NCBI GenBank assembly: GCA_000827265.1
Contig: KN834837.1
Span: 46,326 to 110,325, forward strand
DNA from: Collybiopsis luxurians FD-317 M1
Lineage: Eukaryota; Basidiomycota; Agaricomycetes; Agaricales; Omphalotaceae
Direction of reading: 5' to 3'
Length of the DNA stretch: 64,000 bases
How positions within the stretch are numbered: position 1 is the first letter of the stretch; every line of letters begins with the position of its first letter. Position numbers and translations under genes: made by a program. Positions 1 through 11,773 of this stretch are shown here, piece after piece. The notes under the pieces were generated by a model. That model was given only the letters and a program-made list of their open reading frames with translations. It made no database searches and had not been told where the DNA came from.

Positions 1-1128
1 GAAAAACTTACTGTCATCTCGAGACGGGATAGTACCGTTGGAAGGAACCGGTTTGATGAGAGGTTCAAAAAACCAAGTTTTCAAACCAGAAACCTCACGA
101 TAAGATTGCCTATCGTTGACTTTCCATATGACTGCAGGCTTCATTGGAGCGGGAGCAGGCGCTGCAGGAACAAGAGCAGAGGTGGAAGGGACCTCCTCCG
201 GGTAGTCCAATTCCATGGATTCCATAGCATCGGGAGCCTCCATCTCGACATCAATATCTATGGGGTCACAAACGACCTCCTTTCCTTTGCGAGACGGAGC
301 CGGAACAACTTGCTCACGACTCGGCTCCCCTAGAAGCTCCCTCTCTTGCCGAAGGAGCTGACTCTTGCAAAAGGTGGTCGAAGAGACGACTAGAATGATG
401 ATGAGCACTTATCCTATCACAGATACACCGGACTTACCTGCTTTTCTTTTGCCTTCCGGAACCTTCAGTCTATCCGACGACAATCCTAACTCCTTGGGAT
501 GACTACCATAGTAAGGAACGTTTTGTAACCCCATTGTTAAAGCAGTCCATTCCTTGTCCCGAATAGTAAATAATCCCCGACTTGAGACAAAACGATATGC
601 AACGATGAGGGGGAGTTTGGCAAGGATATGGAATTGGAGGAGTCAGAAGACACTCTTGAAGGAACAGAACTTCTTGCTAGAAGGATAGTTCACTTCGCAA
701 GTGGCACAGGACAAGGAATTGGGGCGAAGGGAGCAAGTGGATTGAAGGTTATGCAATGCGCAGCATTCGCAAGATGGGTAATGTCCGAAAATGTCCTGCA
801 ACTCATTAGCAGCTACCCTATCCAAGACCTCGGGACTCGAATTGGCGAGATACGCATCTTCGTAGATGGGCTGGAGACCGGTAGGAAGGATGGAGGGAAC
901 GCGATCTGTAATAGAAATCGAGGGATAGCTGAGACATGTACTGCACTCAAAGGCCACACGTTGCATCTTCTTGGCCGCTGGTGGAGCAGAGGGAAGAGCG
1001 TTGGAAAATGGAACCATGGATGCCGATTGAAGGGACTGCAGAATTTTGATAATCAGTCGGGGTTGCGACCCTCCTGAAGCACTTGATGATGCAATAGGCT
1101 GGTCGGAAAACGCTTGAGAAGACGACAT
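1..1128 (-). CDS. Cysteine-rich protein gene with acidic C-terminal part, antisense to the adjoining LTR element (partial at window edge)
   Basis: The first exon starts at 1128 and reads about 160 residues. Its C-terminal half has paired cysteines in the order CECC, C, CATC, C, ending in FCSF. This is the same C-x2-C...C...C-x2-C...C-x-F layout seen in the genes at 21.2 and 23.0 kb. Further coding follows in shifted frames separated by short introns: an exon around 570-440 and another around 395-10, rich in acidic residues and proline. A good GTAAGT donor lies at about 441, and another stands at the window edge. Exact junctions between the first two exons could not be fixed. The layout resembles a small zinc-binding domain plus an acidic tail, but no named family is recognised. 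The gene starts only about 200 bp from the polypurine tract and LTR of a retroelement running the other way. Confidence 0.5.
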
Positions 1129-1312
1129 AGTGGTAAGAGGAAAAGAAGAAATTGACTCAAAAACCCAGAGTGCCAGCTTTATAAGGGTTTCGGACTTAGA
1201 GTTTTTGATCGAAATTCGGCAGCCGGCACATCAAAAACTCAATCTGACGGCATGGCAGTCACAACACTGTGTCGCATCAAAAGCTACGCATCCTTTCGAG
1301 GGCTCAAGGCCC

Positions 1313-1325
1313 TTGGGGGGGGTAA
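1313..1325 (+). other. Polypurine tract next to the 3' LTR
   Basis: A run of eight G followed by TAA lies immediately before the TGTTA start of the LTR. This is where a plus-strand primer tract is expected in an LTR retrotransposon, so the LTR to its right is a 3' LTR of a plus-oriented element rather than a random repeat. Confidence 0.65.
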
Positions 1326-1987
1326 TGTTATGCCCTACGCTATTTTTTCTGCTCTTTCCAACCACTACACTCACAACACGACTCGATAATAGTCTTACCA
1401 ATCAACTCGGCTCTCCAAATCTGACACGCATTTCACAAGGCGAACTAACCAGTTGCTCGTTCCAAACTTCTATTCACAAGGCCACATGTCTTCCTGCAGA
1501 GTATAAAAGCCTTGTACCTACATCTCTCACAATAATGCTGTTATTACCTGAACTATCTTGATCTGTGTTGTTTCTGTTCTCTTGTTCACTAGTCTATAAT
1601 ATTATTCTGCTTAACACTGAGTCGAGCAAACCCCATTGACACTGAGTCACTGGCATATCCACTTCTCACTTGTCGAACCAATCGACAAGACTATTTGACT
1701 GCCGTAGCCTTTCAAATATTCCGTCTCGTAGGGTAAACAGACACTGAGTCACGAACCTCCCAAGTCAACCCTCGTTAATACCGTCTTAATGAGTTCTTTT
1801 GATATACTATTTCTAGTTGCACTGAGCTACTAGATTTATTATTCAACACTCGAGGATCATTCCTCCACATCCAACACCAAAACCATACAGGACTCGTTCA
1901 CCTGTTGTACGTAGCGACTCCCCATCGCGTATTCTGTCTCGGCTGTGGTATAATAAAATACTTTCTATTTGCTACAAGCTTCTAACA
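1326..1987 (+). repeat. LTR of a Ty3-like retrotransposon (3' LTR, 662 bp)
   Basis: The segment begins TGTTATGCCC and ends CTTCTAACA, giving perfect TGTTA/TAACA terminal inverted repeats. A polypurine tract precedes it and a TATA box (1501-1510) lies inside it in the same orientation. It contains a short repeated ACTGAGTCA-like motif between about 1616 and 1830. The other LTR would lie outside the window, so target duplications cannot be tested. The CG content is normal, unlike the decayed repeats to the right, which suggests a younger insertion. Confidence 0.7.
1501..1510 (+). promoter_or_regulatory. TATA box inside the LTR
   Basis: GTATAAAAGC lies about 175 bp into the LTR, in the LTR's own orientation. 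This is a usual place for the RNA polymerase II promoter of an LTR element. Confidence 0.5.
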
Positions 1988-2077
1988 ACAAAGGTAGTAA
2001 AGGTCCTAACAGTTACTAATATACCTGTGTGGAATTAAACCTCAGACAATCTCAAAGCCATCTTCTATTCATCCACA

Positions 2078-3489
2078 TTGCTTGGACCATATCCTGGGTG
2101 CACTGAGACTAAATTCTCAGGACTAACTGGAATTACCAGCGGACTGGAATCTTTTCTTCCTAATTTGCAAGAGTATCTGGACTGCAATGCAAGCATGGAT
2201 GTAAACTCTGAGTTATCTGCTCTTGTACTTTGCACCCTCACAGCTCCTAGTCCTTTGATGATTGGGGCTGATTTGGGAGCTTTTTATGCTTCCTCCACAA
2301 AGAAAATAGTGAACATGAATAGTTGCATTGCTCTGATCAATAGAGCTGGCAAACTCTGTCAGGAGATTCAGCCCAACTTGAGCAGACACAATTGTCTCGC
2401 ACAAATGGGTGAGACACTCTATGTAATAGGTCACCAGATGGCAGTTCTCTTTTGCACTCTGAAGACTGCCAAAAAGGACTTCCAAGTTGCCTTCTGGGAG
2501 CTTCCTGATGAGAATCCTACAAAAAGTAAAGAGATTCTTCTTAACTTGTTATCTTCCATAAGTAGTACCTTGGATTCTACGCTATGTTCTCTGTAATATA
2601 ACTGAACCCTGATTAGTTTCAGGAGGCACAAAATTTACCCAACTTCACCAAAATCAAGCTGGTAAACTTGAACGACTTCATCAGAATTGGACCAGGCAGA
2701 TGCATCAACGATGAGGTTATAAATTATTTTGCAATGAAATGGAACAAACATTCTGGTGCTAAGCTTTTACCAATGAACACCCTTTTTGCAGGTCAGGTTT
2801 TGTTCCAAGACATGGATAAATGCACCCTGCCAAGGGCCGAGGTCAATGATAACATCAAGATGAAAGCCCTGAGGTGGGCCGAGAAAGCCAAGGTACCAGT
2901 TTGACTTTTCTCAACAATCCAGTTGCACTAATTAAATCATTGCAGGGGATTCTTACATTAGCACAATTCAATAAAGTATTCATACTGATCAATTCTGCAC
3001 AAAATCACTGGCTTTCAGCGCTCATTGATTATGTGAGTAAAAAGATAGAAATATTTGACAGTTGGTGTGATAATTACCAGGATAATGTTTTCAAACCAAT
3101 TCAGAAGCAGAAGAATGCAACATTGATGCTGGTAGGCAATCTGTTCTTTCTGTTATTTCAATTCTCATGTACTATTGGGGAGAATATAGATTTTAATATG
3201 GCTGGCAGAGGTTTTGGGGTCACTCTGCAGTGAAGAACTTATTGTCCTCTTGGACAACAATCAGTCTGGGTGGACATGGAGCCCTCATGTCAAGGTGGGT
3301 GATACTGTATATAGAGAAACTGACCATTCCCTAACATACACTGCAGACTTTGTTTCAAACCAATGAATATGACTGTGGAGTATATGTACTCTGGCAGCTA
3401 AAGCATACTCTTGAATTTGGTGAGGTTAGGGACATAATGCAGGCTTCACCAGTATACCTCTGGGGGACAGACAACATGTGCAGTAAATG
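2078..3489 (+). pseudogene. Ulp1/SENP-like (C48) cysteine protease gene of a DNA transposon
   Basis: The upstream part (2078-2596) is an open reading frame without a recognised domain. The protease domain follows from about 2650. Its exons end at 2892 and resume at 2946, are interrupted again at about 3131-3189, and the last intron ends just before the final exon at about 3347. In order the domain shows INDEVINYF near its start, the catalytic histidine in NHWLSALID, the aspartate in IEIFDSW, and the glutamine and cysteine in QTNEYDCGVYVL. The His-Asp-Gln-Cys set of Ulp1 proteases is therefore complete. Such genes are commonly carried by KDZ-type and related transposons of mushroom fungi, and KDZ and Plavaka transposases occur further right. 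The join between the two parts contains stops, so an intact protein is doubtful. Confidence 0.7.
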
Positions 3490-3779
3490 ACTCAGACTGG
3501 CCCAGGAGCTATTAGACAATTGCAATTAACTCTATCTTATACCTTCCTTCCCATATCGAGTTTTTCCAGCATGGCTTTCACTGGTCTGTGCATCATGGGT
3601 GCATCTATTTCTATCTATGTATCTGCTCAATTGTAATTTTATGCATACTTACTACACTAATATAATGAGGCAAATGTTGCCATGAGCCTCTGAGAGATTT
3701 CTACTGGAACTGAGCTCATAATCTCAACAGTGTAAAGAAAGGACCAGTTCAAACTTTGAATAATTTAGGAGAGTTTCAT

Positions 3780-6700
3780 GTGAACAGGGTCCCACATGAC
3801 AATTAAGTGTCTCAAACAGTACCATGATGCAACATGCAATAACACTCCAAAGGCTGGCTTTTTCAGCCACTACATCAAGTTGATTTATGGGTCATTGAAC
3901 TCAAAAGCATCAATTGTAGGTAAGAACTTGAACCATTTACCCATAGCCTGGATCTCTGACCCACCTCAGCTTGTAGAGGATTCAAATGTTGTTATTCCTT
4001 AATTTGGCTTTTTCAGCTGCTTCATCAAGTCAAATTTTGGGTCATTGAACTTGAAACTGTCAAGGGATGCACTTGCCATTGGAAGCAATGTAGAAGAATG
4101 GAATGATGGGTTTGAGATTGTGCAAGGTAAATATTCAGCATCGATATACCGGTGACAAACATTTTTGTCTCCTGCAGTTGTATTCACCAAACAGTATATG
4201 AATGCCACCATACTTTGATCTGGGCAAGCTGGCTTTTTCAGCCACTTCATCAAGTTGAATTTTGGGTCATTGAACTTATCAAGTTACCTGCTGCAACTGG
4301 ATAAGAGCACTTTGACTTTAGGAAATCCTGACTTTCTTCATTGGGCCTAAGCAGCCAAGGAAGACAACCTGATATTGAGACCAATGTAGGTAATGACTTG
4401 AACTATCTACCAATAATTTATATCTCTGACTACCCCTCTGTAGCTTGTATTTACTGTTGAGTATATAAATGTCACTATACCTTAATCTTGACTGACTGGC
4501 TTTTTCAGCCATTGCATCAAGTTAAGTTTTGGGTTCTTGAACTGGAAAGTGTCAAGGGATGAACCTGTCATTGGAAGTGATGTAGATGAATGGAATGGTG
4601 GTTTTGAGATTGTCCAAGGTAACATCACATTGATGTACTAGTACTGAACCTGCCTGGACATTTTTGTTTCCTGCAGTCTCATTGGATGTCACTAAACATG
4701 CGAGGCTGGCTTGTTAGGCCACTCCAAGTGCAGTCCTGGATTTACATTTGGTATTAATTTGCAACACGCTAGTGTTCGACATCCACATTACATACCAAAT
4801 TGACACCAATATTTGAGGTATGGACACACTTGACAGATCTGTGCAAATGCTCATTCAGAGAAGGGGTCTTCTTTAGCTGGATTAGTTGCTGTCACTGGAC
4901 AAGAGCAATTTGAATTAAGGAAACTTTGAATTTGGGAGATCCTGACATTTCTCATTGGGCCTGAGTAGCTCAGGAAGACGAGATGATATTAAGACAGGCA
5001 TAGATAATAACTTGAACTATCTACCTGTAATTCATATCTCTGATCACCCTTTTGTAGCTTGTATTCACTGTTGAGTATACAAATAAGGTTTTAACCTGAT
5101 CTTTAGAGGTTGGCTTTTTCAGCCACTTCATGAAGTTGAATTTCTGGTCATTGAACTGGAAAGTGTCAAGGGATGAACTTGTTGTTTGAAGGGATGTAGA
5201 TGTCATGGAAAGGTGGCTTCAAAATTGCACAAGGTGAATTTCACATTGATATCTAGTATTGAATATGTCTTAACACTTTTGTTTCTTGCAGTTTCATTGG
5301 ATTTCTCTAACCTTCCAAACTGAGAGGCTGGCTTGTTCAGCTGCTTCAAGTTGAGTGCTGACTTGACATCTAGCATTGCCCTTCAATGTGCAAGATCAAA
5401 GCCAATCTCTACCATGCGATAGCTTGAGGCATGAGCACACTTAGCAGGTCTCTGCATACTCTGATTGTTAGAGGCCAGCTTCTTTAGCTAGTTCAAGTTT
5501 GCTGCTGCAATTGGATGAGCACTTTGACTTCAAGCAATCCTGTACTGTCATAGGTGCAAGCTTGAACTGTCTACTTGTAATCCCTGTAATTTATATCACT
5601 GAGCAGCCTTATATAACTCATATTTGCCAAGAAGTATATGAATGTCACTATACTTGATCTTGAGAAGCTGGCTTTTTCAGCCACTTTATCAAGTTGAATT
5701 TTGGGTCATTGAATCTGAAAGTGTTGAGGATGACTTTGTCCTTGTAGTGATGCAGATGAATGAGAAAATGGCTTTGAGATTGTCATAGGTACATTCTTCA
5801 TTAATATACTAATGACAAATTTGTCTGAACATCTTTGCTTCTTGCTATCTCATCAGATTTCCTCAAACATCAATACAGAGCACCTGGCTTGTTCAGCTGC
5901 TTTGTACAGAGTGTTGGCCTTGACATCTGGCATTGCTACATGTTGCGCAAGTGTTCAATGACCACACTATTGCTCAATTTGAAGCCCAACTTCTCATGTG
6001 CACACCAACACAATGAACTGATGCACTTGATGGGTCTGTGTATCAAGCTAGCTGCTGTGACTGGACAAGGATCAATCAAGGATGGCTTCTTTAGCCAGCT
6101 CTGGTTACTTCCTGTGAGTGGACAACAAGACTTTGGAACATCCTGACTTTTCTCATCAGGCCTGAGCAGCTGAGGAAGACATGAGGTCATTAAGACCAGT
6201 GTAGGTAAGAAATCAAACTATCTACCCATAATTCATATCTTTAACTATTCTTTGTAGCTTGTGTTCACTGGTGAGTATACAAATGTAGCTATACCTTGAT
6301 TGAAAGAGGCTGGCTTATTTGGCCACTTCATTAAGTTGACTTTCCAGTCATTGAACTTGGAAAGTGCCGAGGGATGAACTTGTCATTGCAAGCATGATAT
6401 AGATGAATGGAAAGATAGTTTCTAGATTGTCAAGGTAAATTCTACATCAATACAACAGCATTGAATATACCTGAACACTTTTGTTTCTTACAGTCTCAGC
6501 AGATTTTCTTAACCTTCCTTACCAAGAGGCTGGCTTGTTCAACTACTTCATGTGGAGGGATCTTGGGCTTGACATCTGGTATTGCTTCTTGCTGCCCAAG
6601 TCTTTAACAGCCATGTTATCATCCAAATTGAAGCCAATCTCTCATGTGCAACAGTTTGAGGCATGAACACACACTCGACCAGTGTCTGTATACTTTGATC

Positions 6701-8010
6701 AATAAAGGTTGGCTTCTTTAGCCAGCTTGGGTCACTTCTTGTGAATGAATGGCAAGACTTAGAACTTCCTTGGGCCCTAGCAGCCCAGGAAGATGAAATG
6801 ATATTGCGACCAGCGGAGGTAAGAACTTGAACCATATACTTGTCATTCATGGTTCTGACTGTCTTTTTGTAACTTGTATTCACTGTTGAGTATGCCTAAT
6901 GTCTTATATCCTGATCTTGAGAGGCTGGCTTTTTCAGCTGCTTTGCCTACCGAACTCAAAAGTGTTGAGGGATGAACTTGTCACTGTAAGCAATGTGGAT
7001 GAATAGAAGATGGCTTTGAGATTGTCCAAGGTTTAATTCCACACAGGTATATTAGTAACGAATGTGCTCAAGCACCTTTGTTTCTTGCAGTCTCACTGGA
7101 TTTCCCTATATGTCCATATGCTGCTTCAGGTGGGACACTGGTCTGGTCTTGACCTGCACAAGTATTCAATGCACCACCACTGGTCCAACCTTTTGCAGCT
7201 GCAAAAGGTAGAGATATATGTATAATTTTTCCCAGGAATTTTAATACTTTTTTCCAAAGAACAAGAATTAATTTTGAGGCTGCAAAAGATATTGTAGAAT
7301 AAATGATTTTGTGGCATCTTTTTCCCATGCAATAGGCACCGAAGATTACGTAATTTTTTGCATGAATTTTTACATATTTTTTGATATTTTTTCTGGCTGT
7401 AATATATGAGATATTGCCTGTGTGAAAGTATTTCTTTTTCAAACTGCTTTGTCAGCTGAAAAATTATACCTTTTAAGGCTCCGAAAAGTAATGGGCAACC
7501 ATATCCCTCAAGGCCCGATCATCGCCTGTTACTTTTCAGAGCTGTAAAAGCAGTAATTTTGCCGCTGACAAAGCAGCTGAGAAAAGTAATTCTTTCACAT
7601 GTGCAATATCTCATCTATTACAGCCAGAAAAAAATCGAAAAATATGTAAAAATTTACACGAAAAATTACATAATCTTTGATGCCTTTTGCATGCAAAAAA
7701 GATGCCACAAAATCATTTATTCTACAATATCTTTTGCAGCCTCAAAATTAATTCTTTTTCTTTGGAAAAAAATATTAAAATTCCTGGGAAAAATTATACA
7801 TATATCTCTACCTTTTGTGGCTGCAAAAGGTTGGACTGGTGGTGGTGATGACCACCTTATTGAAGCTGATATCTCCCACATGCAATAGCTCACTTTGTCC
7901 TTGATGCTTTGCTATTTCTACTCACTGCTCTAGTCCTGTGTGTTATGTGCCAAATTGAAGTGAATCTTCCACATGGGTCACTGCTCAAGGCACAAATGCA
8001 GTGTACCAAT
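3780..8010 (+). repeat. Array of degenerate ~500-640 bp repeats with exon/intron-like structure
   Basis: A motif containing GGCTGGCTTTTTCAGCCAC recurs at roughly 3850, 4005, 4497, 5108, 5668, 6308 and 6925. In the plus strand the better copies translate as AGFFSHFIKLNFGSL, then about 20 more residues, then FEIVQ. Each stops at a GTAA donor and is followed about 60 nt later by a T-rich CTTGCAG acceptor and a second conserved block (SLDFLNLP-like). A second intron-like segment, GTAAGAACTTGAAC to TTTGTAG, also recurs. Most copies carry stops, so this is a decayed tandem array. The strand is inferred from the splice-like signals. A foldback element is inserted in it at 7172-7847. Confidence 0.6.
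7172..7847. mobile_element. Foldback/MITE element made of two ~330 bp inverted arms, 3-bp target duplication
   Basis: The left arm starts CACCACCACTGGTCCAACC and the right arm ends with its near reverse complement. The two arms match through almost their whole length and meet near 7510, leaving only a small loop. There is no transposase. The host repeat exists elsewhere in the window without the insertion (around 5955 and 16655). That comparison shows the interrupted site TTCAATG-ACCAC as TTCAATG, element, ATGACCAC, so ATG was duplicated. CAC-starting termini and 3-bp duplications fit CACTA-type elements, the broader group in which Plavaka is usually placed. That link is inference. Confidence 0.7.
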
Positions 8011-9003
8011 CTCTTGGTGATGATGTTTTTAACCAAATCACAGTAGGTGCCATCCAGTCAACAAAACTCCTTCCATCACTCGCCTTCTGCGAACTCACTA
8101 CACGACTTGCTACCCAGAGCACATGCAGCATGTAAATGCTGAGCATAACCATCGGTCTTTTTACTCTGCCAATCTTTCTTGATGGATGGCAATGTAGTTT
8201 TACATATCTTGATAATCTATACACAAGTAACCCAATCTTCAGAACATGTTCAGTTTTTGTCATGTTGGGCACTCATCTGGTACTCTATCCTCAGCTTCCC
8301 TATCGATGACTATTGCGATCAATTGATTTCATTCTTATCCAGTGCATTGAAATCTACATTTATGAAACTTTAGTTGTCTTCTTGTTCAAAGCTGCTCTTC
8401 ATATCCCTAGGGTCCCAAACCTCATTTGTACACATTTTACTTTCAGGATGCCTGGTTCCTGCAATTTCCCCTGTGCTATTGAGACATGTACATTGTCCTT
8501 TACTACCAGCTTTGACCTTCAAAAACATATCATGCTGACTTGTGACCCTGCCCATCAGTCATATTTCAAAAATCAATATGCCTCTTTAAACTTTGATGCT
8601 GCTGCAGCTCCATTCAGGCTCAGGCCTCATTACATTTTTTGATACCCTCAGTCTCATCTCAAGCCCACCCCTCTTTTCCAAGTATTGTCATTGGCGACAA
8701 TGGCTTTGACAATGATCATGCTGTTGACACTCTGACTTCATATTCCAATCCAGTTCCAGATGAAACTGGTGCTGATCTGTTAACCATTTCTGATGGAGAT
8801 AGCAAGGTAGATTTGGTTGAAGAAGTTATGAATTCCATCAAGAAAGACCTTGGCCTGATGCATGAAACAGATCTCACTCAGCTTTGGACTGATTTTCCTG
8901 ATTTACCAGATATTCCTCCTGGTCACAAAGATGGACCATCTTCTTCAGCTACTCGCTGACTTTATGATCCCCCAGAAGAACATCCCCGACTCTGACGAAG
9001 GTA

Positions 9004-9370
9004 AGGGAGGGTCTTGTATGCAGCAAACAGGCCAAAATGTTCAAAATTTCATGCAAATAGGCAACTTCTTCCCATCTTATCAAAATAAATACAAAAAATT
9101 AAATACAGATGTCCCTTCTGACATGAAATCTATTGTTAGCATTGCACTGGTGGCACTCTCTAAGACTTATTCTCTTGCCTGTTCTGTTATGTGTTGAATC
9201 TCATTTTCTAGTGCTCATTATTTGAATTCCCTGACTCAGACCAAAGGCAAGGGAGGATCTTGTATACAGCAAACTGGCTCAATGTTTAAAACTTCACGTA
9301 AAAAGGCAATTGCTCTCATAGTATCAAAACAAATATAAAAATTTGAATACATTTGATCTGACACTAACCG
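9004..9370 (+). repeat. Tandem duplication (~240 bp period), degenerate
   Basis: The segment starting GGGAGGGTCTTGTATGCAGC at 9006 recurs from about 9249. Both copies go on to similar AAAATAAATAC-like and TCTGACA-like stretches. There is no coding potential that fits both copies. It lies inside the Plavaka region, between its zinc finger exon and the kinase-like fragment. Confidence 0.5.
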
Positions 9371-9984
9371 AAGTTTCACAGCTAACCATAAATATCAAAG
9401 TGTGATCAACTAGCTAAGAGCGCTCACTCAGCGACTATTACATTAACACTGGACTTTGCCCAATGGGCATAGCTTTCCCACCTGCATGAAGAGCACCAAT
9501 GTGTCACCTGTATGTTAATAGATACAGAGACACTCAAGTGTATTGCCTGTCTGAAGGTTGCGGCCTGCGACTATCACCTTGCTTGAAAGGTCTATTGCAC
9601 TCCACTTGACTTGCAGAAACTGCACAGATCAAATCGGTCCGAAGGTCACACTTCATCAACATCGACAAACTAGGTAATTACTAATTGGGGTCTCAGAAGG
9701 AGAATTTGTAGCTACTACACAGTCTACATCAACACCAGTGGATACATTGCTTACATGCATGGGCAAAAGGAAACTGAGCAAAGTTTAATCCCTTTATAGA
9801 TTCAATATTCAATGGTTACTTGTCTTAGCCGTAATGTTTAATTTCCATTTTCACTTCCTCACCCTAACAATGGAGATGCCTTCATCAGCAGCAAGCAAGG
9901 TGCTTGACCATGCAAGTGGTCCCTTCATTTAGCACATGAATCATAGTTAATTCGGTGGGATGTAATGACAGTCACGTTGATAAA

Positions 9985-10505
9985 TGTTTCCATACTCTCA
10001 GCACAAGTTTCAAAAAGATGAGCAAACTGTTGGCTGGTTTACTCAAGAATTGGCCCTCTACCGGCACCTTGGACCTTATCAATAAATTCTTAACTCTCAT
10101 GATTACTTCTCTGCTGGACCACTGACTTTTCCCATCCAGTGTAATGGCAATGTGTTTCAATATCTCCAAATGCATCCTGACATTGCCTTTACTGTGGTTC
10201 TCAACTGGGTGTTCCAGCTAGAGGAAGGCATAGATTTCATTCATTCTAAAGGTGTAGTATGGGGAGACTGTCACATTGAAAACATCCTTGTCACAGATGA
10301 CCTTTCCATTGTGCTGTCCAATTTTGAGGGAGCTGGTATAGAAGGAGGACACAATGTTGATGTTCTTCCCCCAGTGGTTTACAGACTTCCATCACTCACC
10401 TTTGGTCCTCTACCAGCTCCTCCTACCCAGGATCAGTTTGCATTTGGTGTGTGCACCTTTATATTTTTATCTCAAAGATCCCCATTTTGACATTGGAGGT
10501 TTTAC
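9985..10505 (+). pseudogene. Protein-kinase-like fragment, cut by the assembly gap
   Basis: Reading plus-strand frames, the fragment has an N-lobe-like segment (ELALYRHLGPYQ), a hinge-like FQYLQMHP, then EEGIDFIHSKGVVWGDCHIE with NILVTDDL, the catalytic-loop region. VLSNFEGAG sits where DFG is expected, and DQFAFGVCTFIFL follows at helix F. This order matches small protein kinases abundant in basidiomycetes. The DFG aspartate is replaced by Asn and the glycine is shifted. A stop lies in the N-lobe (about 10084), so it is either a pseudokinase or a broken copy. It sits between the zinc finger and catalytic exons of the Plavaka gene and runs into the unsequenced gap. Confidence 0.6.
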
Positions 10506-11401
10506 NNNNNNNNNNNNNNNNNNNNNNNNNNNNNNNNNNNNNNNNNNNNNNNNNNNNNNNNNNNNNNNNNNNNNNNNNNNNNNNNNNNNNNNNNNNNNNN
10601 NNNNNNNNNNNNNNNNNNNNNNNNNNNNNNNNNNNNNNNNNNNNNNNNNNNNNNNNNNNNNNNNNNNNNNNNNNNNNNNNNNNNNNNNNNNNNNNNNNNN
10701 NNNNNNNNNNNNNNNNNNNNNNNNNNNNNNNNNNNNNNNNNNNNNNNNNNNNNNNNNNNNNNNNNNNNNNNNNNNNNNNNNNNNNNNNNNNNNNNNNNNN
10801 NNNNNNNNNNNNNNNNNNNNNNNNNNNNNNNNNNNNNNNNNNNNNNNNNNNNNNNNNNNNNNNNNNNNNNNNNNNNNNNNNNNNNNNNNNNNNNNNNNNN
10901 NNNNNNNNNNNNNNNNNNNNNNNNNNNNNNNNNNNNNNNNNNNNNNNNNNNNNNNNNNNNNNNNNNNNNNNNNNNNNNNNNNNNNNNNNNNNNNNNNNNN
11001 NNNNNNNNNNNNNNNNNNNNNNNNNNNNNNNNNNNNNNNNNNNNNNNNNNNNNNNNNNNNNNNNNNNNNNNNNNNNNNNNNNNNNNNNNNNNNNNNNNNN
11101 NNNNNNNNNNNNNNNNNNNNNNNNNNNNNNNNNNNNNNNNNNNNNNNNNNNNNNNNNNNNNNNNNNNNNNNNNNNNNNNNNNNNNNNNNNNNNNNNNNNN
11201 NNNNNNNNNNNNNNNNNNNNNNNNNNNNNNNNNNNNNNNNNNNNNNNNNNNNNNNNNNNNNNNNNNNNNNNNNNNNNNNNNNNNNNNNNNNNNNNNNNNN
11301 NNNNNNNNNNNNNNNNNNNNNNNNNNNNNNNNNNNNNNNNNNNNNNNNNNNNNNNNNNNNNNNNNNNNNNNNNNNNNNNNNNNNNNNNNNNNNNNNNNNN
11401 N
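10506..11401. other. Assembly gap (896 N)
   Basis: Only N. Reading frames that cross it are not evidence of coding. Confidence 1.
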
Positions 11402-11773
11402 GACTGAAGAAACAAAAGTTTCCTTTAGCTGTGGAATGAGAAGTGCCCCTAGCGTGGCCTCGCTGTACAAAAGAACCCCTTGTGTATTGAGACAGTGGGA
11501 CATAAGCTGGTTGTCTTTCGAATCACAAAAAATATGGACAAACCCTGCATGGTTGATGCAAGCGGGAATAGACTGTGTATGCATCCTGCAGAGGGTGTGA
11601 TAACTGACAGGTTCCAGGGGATTTGAGGTAAATATACTTGGTAAGCCCCAAAGCAAGTCAGTAAAAACTGAAGCTGAAACTGGTATTCCATAGTCTGCAC
11701 CCAATTCACTTAATGATCCTTGTTTCCAAGCACATTGCATCTGCGAGTGATGTAAATGCAAACACTGTTCCAT
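11402..11773 (-). CDS. Unrecognised open reading frame next to the gap
   Basis: About 124 residues are open on the minus strand from a methionine at 11773 to the gap edge. They contain GADYGIPVSASVFTDLLWGL. No family is recognised. The segment has more CG dinucleotides than the transposon sequence around it, so it may be a younger or host-derived piece. No splice sites or start context decide the matter. Chance openness is possible. Confidence 0.2.

Noticed and set aside
643..1077. Plus-strand 149-codon frame
   Set aside because: It is the antisense shadow of the cysteine-rich exon, whose paired cysteines and spliced continuation are on the minus strand.
3999..4253. Minus-strand open frames in the repeat array containing WLKKPA-like motifs
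   Set aside because: They recur because the DNA repeats. The splice-like borders and the longer, better-conserved reading lie on the plus strand, so the minus frames are taken as shadows.
7068..7888. Open frames on both strands (about 110-120 codons) in the foldback element
   Set aside because: The two frames are the same sequence in the two inverted arms, AT-rich and without a recognised domain.
10354..11773. Several 300-420-codon open frames crossing 10506-11401
   Set aside because: They consist almost wholly of N from the assembly gap.
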